From Heligmosomoides polygyrus polygyrus (taxonomy: Eukaryota; Nematoda; Chromadorea; Rhabditida; Heligmosomidae), in NCBI GenBank assembly GCA_947396885.1, contig OX377201.1, forward strand, positions 30,109,923-30,173,922: 64,000 nucleotides of DNA. The letters run 5' to 3'. Below, one piece after another: positions 56,721 to 64,000 of this stretch. The notes under the pieces are model-generated. The model saw nothing but the letters and a program-made list of their open reading frames with translations, was not told the DNA's origin and searched no databases. The position numbers and the translations under genes were made by a program. Position 1 is the stretch's first letter, and every line of letters starts with the position of its first letter.

Positions 56721-57540
56721 ATCTCCAACGCATCTATAAAACATCAAGACATGCAGTACTCTGGCATTCCAAGTAGCTTGAAATCTCAGTTCCAGTTAGG
56801 TTGATCGGTGGCCGCACCGAACTGAAAAGTAACCAACCAACTTTCTTGCTCGAAGTGAGCGTTAGCCGCACGGGAGGAACAGAGTGAACAACATGATCAG
56901 TTTTGCTTCCCTTTCTACGAAATGTGTCCCCAATTTTTGCAGTTAAATGCAGTAGACTTGAGCGGTGTCGCTGTGGTGGCAGTTCCTAGCAAGGTCTCCT
57001 CCCATATCTCACCAACACCGCTGCAAAAACTTTTTTTGCAGTTTTGGATTTAAAGCAGTAGCCAACTTTTCTGTCGTGAGCGGTTAACGTACAGAAGCCC
57101 TCTCTCACCTCACCTTCAGTAGTGGTTTGGCGGCGAACGGCTCTTCAGTCTGAACGCTGAAGCAAAGACTGGCTCACAATTATCAGCTCTTCAGTGTTTT
57201 CGTTAGATATCAATGAATTGCGGTCACTTAAACATCATTTCATTTCATGGTTAACTGAGCGCTTCAAAGCAATAGAATCAGGTTAAATGTTTACGTCCAA
57301 ATTATTTAAAATATCATAGTTTTTCAATAGCATCAAATACAGAGCCACAACGAACCAAAGGACTATAACATCCACCAGCAGTACAATAACAACATTGAAC
57401 ATGCTTTGTTTTGCCTCTATCTTCACACAAAACATGTTTGAAATTATTTAACTCCAGGCTTTTTACCAGTGAAGAAGGTAACTAATTAACTTAATTGTTA
57501 GTACATCACGGGATAATATATTGTTGTGTTTTACTTATGT
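56721..57540. other. Intergenic, nothing recognised
   Basis: CACCGCTGCAAAAACTTTTTTTGCAG near 57010-57040 is locally self-complementary. There is no gene or repeat partner. Confidence 0.4.
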
Positions 57541-57544
57541 ACTA

Positions 57545-57740
57545 GCGTCATTTTTGCATCGCACAAACCTATAAATTCTGTTTTACTGTTTTAAACTATT
57601 CTTTTTAATTATTGTTCCATAGAGCGGGGGTTGTTTAGCGGTTCAGTGGTGGTGGTGGATTGTAGTTGCTCTCGTAGAGGTACACACGACAACCACACGA
57701 CGCGTTTATGTCTCGAACTTGGGTAATTAAACCAGTTAAT
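57545..57740 (-). mobile_element. Internally deleted relative of the 41.3-46.8 kb retroelement
   Basis: On the minus strand, TTTAATTACCCAAGTTCGAG (matches 41350) is followed within 60 bp by CAACTACAATCCACCACCAC with the end of the unknown ORF and its 3' flank (matches 46700-46808). About 5.3 kb present at 41.4-46.7 kb is missing. It is either a deletion derivative or a copy of a spliced RNA. Confidence 0.7.
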
Positions 57741-57744
57741 CAAC

Positions 57745-58088
57745 TTTACAACAATTGACAATAACGATGACGATTGGTCATTATACATATCAAATATGAC
57801 ATGGTATGAAAGAGAAGCGTCATGATGCACAAATGATGACAATCCTAATGGAAATGAAATAGGCAACGCGATTATTTTAAAAATGAAGCAATATGGAGTG
57901 CAAAGCGTGGAAAGGGAGCGTAAGGAGGCGAGAGGATGTATAAATGACAAGTCCTATGACAATGAAATAAACAGCGGAATGATATAGGAGTAAAGGGAGG
58001 TGGAGTTCAAAGGCGTCGAAAAGGTAAGGTGTTAAGGCACAATCGTTCTTAAAGAAGAATAGTAGATGATGGGTTCAGGGGGAGGAAC
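57745..58088. other. Flank of the deleted retroelement up to the gap
   Basis: No gene seen. The minus frame 57609-57950 spans the repeat and shows no domain. Confidence 0.4.
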
Positions 58089-58288
58089 NNNNNNNNNNNN
58101 NNNNNNNNNNNNNNNNNNNNNNNNNNNNNNNNNNNNNNNNNNNNNNNNNNNNNNNNNNNNNNNNNNNNNNNNNNNNNNNNNNNNNNNNNNNNNNNNNNNN
58201 NNNNNNNNNNNNNNNNNNNNNNNNNNNNNNNNNNNNNNNNNNNNNNNNNNNNNNNNNNNNNNNNNNNNNNNNNNNNNNNNNNNNNNNN
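58089..58288. other. Assembly gap (200 N)
   Basis: Exactly 200 N. The 5' half of AChE copy C, if present, would fall here. Confidence 1.
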
Positions 58289-62752
<4,464 letters not shown>

Positions 62753-64000
62753 CAGGGATGAGCGGATTAACCGTTATCCGTTATCCGTTATCCGGTTTCC
62801 GGGAGGTTTTGACCTATCCATTTTATTGTTCGTTATCCGGCAATTTTGCTCCAGACAACGAACAACAAATTAGCTGATACCCAGGTTTGGACGTGGTAAT
62901 GGATAGCTGTGTAGAAGCTTCACATTCATAGGAGGGATCGCAAGCAACAAGTCTTACTTAGATCTAACCAGGTTCTCCTGATGTCGCGTCATATCGAGGT
63001 GGCCATTTTCGATATCCACCGACACCATGGTCAGTCGATATGGAGGAGGGTCGTTGAGCGGTCGTTGGCGGATCGCGGCTCTTCCACCGCCGCTACAGGA
63101 GAGCACTGGGAGACGGGAGCAGTTCCTGCACGAGCACCTTGGACGCACTACACCCTGGAGTCCCTTCCCTAGCCGAGTTGTGCGCTCGAAGAGCGCACAA
63201 CCCATCTCCGATGTCCCCCTCAGCGACGAAAGCATTCTTGGCACGAGTCGCCTGGATGGCCCACACCCCGGAGTCCCTTCCCTAGCCGAGTTGTGCGCTC
63301 GAAGAGCGCACAACCCATCTTCGATGTCCCCCTCAGCGACGAAAGCATTCTTGGCACGAGCCGCCTGGATGGCCCACACCCTGGAGTCCCTTCCCTAGCC
63401 GAGTTGTGCGCTCGAAGAGCGCACAACCCATCTCCGATGTCCCCCTCAGCGACGAAAGCAGTCTCGGCACGGATTGATGTGCTCCCCCTCAGCGACGAAA
63501 GCAGTCTCGGCACGGATTGATGTGCAAGTTTGCATGGTACTCCAGCAGGAGCTGGCATATATTGCCAGCGGAGCAAGTGGTTAGTTCTAATGGCTATCGC
63601 GAGCGGCAATAGAGGGCATTCTAATGTAGAACGTGAGGTGACTTCAGGCACAGGTGACGTATTTCGAAAGACGTCTAACTTCCATCCTTCCAGGGTCCTT
63701 CATTTATACCATATATCTATGAAACCTACTAGGATTGATTTGTTCATGAGCTTGTCACCAAGCCATCTAGGACCAAGAATGCATTCAAGCTGCCTTGGTA
63801 AATCTAGGCGGGTGAGGTGACTGACGGTCACAAGTGGAGGGCTGGCACATCCCAAGATTAATTGCTTAGTGCCGAATTTAGCGTCCTCTTCCACAATTGC
63901 AGTGTGTAAGTAGCATGCGACAAAGGTATTTTAGTTTTTACTGATAGAGTGTTGTAACACATTAAACACATACAGCTAAGCATTAATGAATACAAGCAAA
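62753..64000. mobile_element. hAT-like element, copy C (right end beyond window)
   Basis: Starts CAGGGATGAGCGG with GTTATCCG repeats at the same host position (after GTGTGGAT) as copy B, so the insertion predates the B/C duplication. The interior holds the 113-bp tandem array and then matches 54928-55490 of copy B to the window end. Confidence 0.82.
63147..63524. repeat. 113-bp tandem repeat with a hairpin in each unit
   Basis: The period is exactly 113 bp: the start of TGCGCTCGAAGAGCGCA lies at 63181, 63294 and 63407. Each unit contains that 17-nt hairpin (8-bp stem counting flanking bases, GAA loop) and GATGTCCCCCTCAGCGACG. A further short duplication of about 43 bp (CTCCCCCTCAGCGACGAAAG) follows at 63482-63524. 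Copy B keeps only part of one unit. Confidence 0.92.

Noticed and set aside
63147..63524. CRISPR-like array
   Set aside because: Whole 113-bp units are repeated with no unique spacers, and the genome is eukaryotic.
62954..63651. Two overlapping minus frames of about 140 codons with repeated CALFERTTRLGKG-like blocks
   Set aside because: The protein repeats simply mirror the 113-bp DNA repeat; there is no start context or domain.

Overview
The window looks like a repeat-rich intergenic and intronic stretch of a parasitic clade V (strongylid, hookworm-like) nematode chromosome. The reasons are a multi-exon secreted-type acetylcholinesterase gene with TTTTCAG-type acceptors, BEL/Pao retroelements with a phlebovirus-G2-like envelope, RTE elements, Penelope-like elements, mariner/Tc1 elements and a tRNA-derived SINE family. 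The species is inferred, not proven. Two 200-N runs (35239-35438 and 58089-58288) are scaffold gaps.

The only convincing host gene is an acetylcholinesterase (16325-29187, +). It can be rebuilt as 14 exons with consistent splice phases, plus one possible extra small exon. It has a signal peptide, the catalytic Ser-Glu-His triad, the choline-site Trp and a very short hydrophilic C-terminus. Its introns hold a 241-bp tandem array, SINEs, a foldback MITE and a dead RTE tail. The 3' half of the gene is duplicated twice: copy C (58307-62059, six exons, starting at a gap) and copy B (53827-54126, last two exons). B and C are much closer to each other than to A. They share a hAT-like insertion that A lacks, and B alone carries a full-length RTE, so the order of events can be read.

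Layout: 1-2.36 kb, RTE family 1, minus, decayed. 2.6-6.05 kb, RTE family 2, plus, nearly full length. 6-16 kb, intergenic with a 41-bp satellite, Tc1-like remnants and SINE pieces. 16.3-29.2 kb, AChE gene. 30.5-31.4 kb, mariner. 31.8-33.0 kb, Tc1-like element with 26-bp TIRs. 33.6-35.2 kb, BEL/Pao gag-protease. 35.7-38.0 kb, third RTE family 1 copy. 38.0-38.7 kb, long inverted repeat. 39.95-46.8 kb, 3' part of a BEL/Pao element (pol end, envelope-like pseudogene, unknown ORF), split by a hAT-like element that itself holds a SINE. 47.0-49.77 kb, Penelope-like element in an inverted arrangement with a hammerhead ribozyme. 49.77-57 kb, AChE copy B with its RTE and hAT insertions. 57.5-58.1 kb, deleted relative of the 46-kb element. 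58.3-64 kb, AChE copy C and another hAT copy with a 113-bp tandem array.

The most notable signals are two catalytic-RNA candidates. One is an HDV-like double-pseudoknot fold exactly at the 5' end of RTE family 1, supported by two copies that keep the pairings. The other is a minimal (dimer-type) hammerhead ribozyme in the Penelope-like region. The AChE prediction also replaces the oxyanion-hole glycines, which deserves checking against transcripts.
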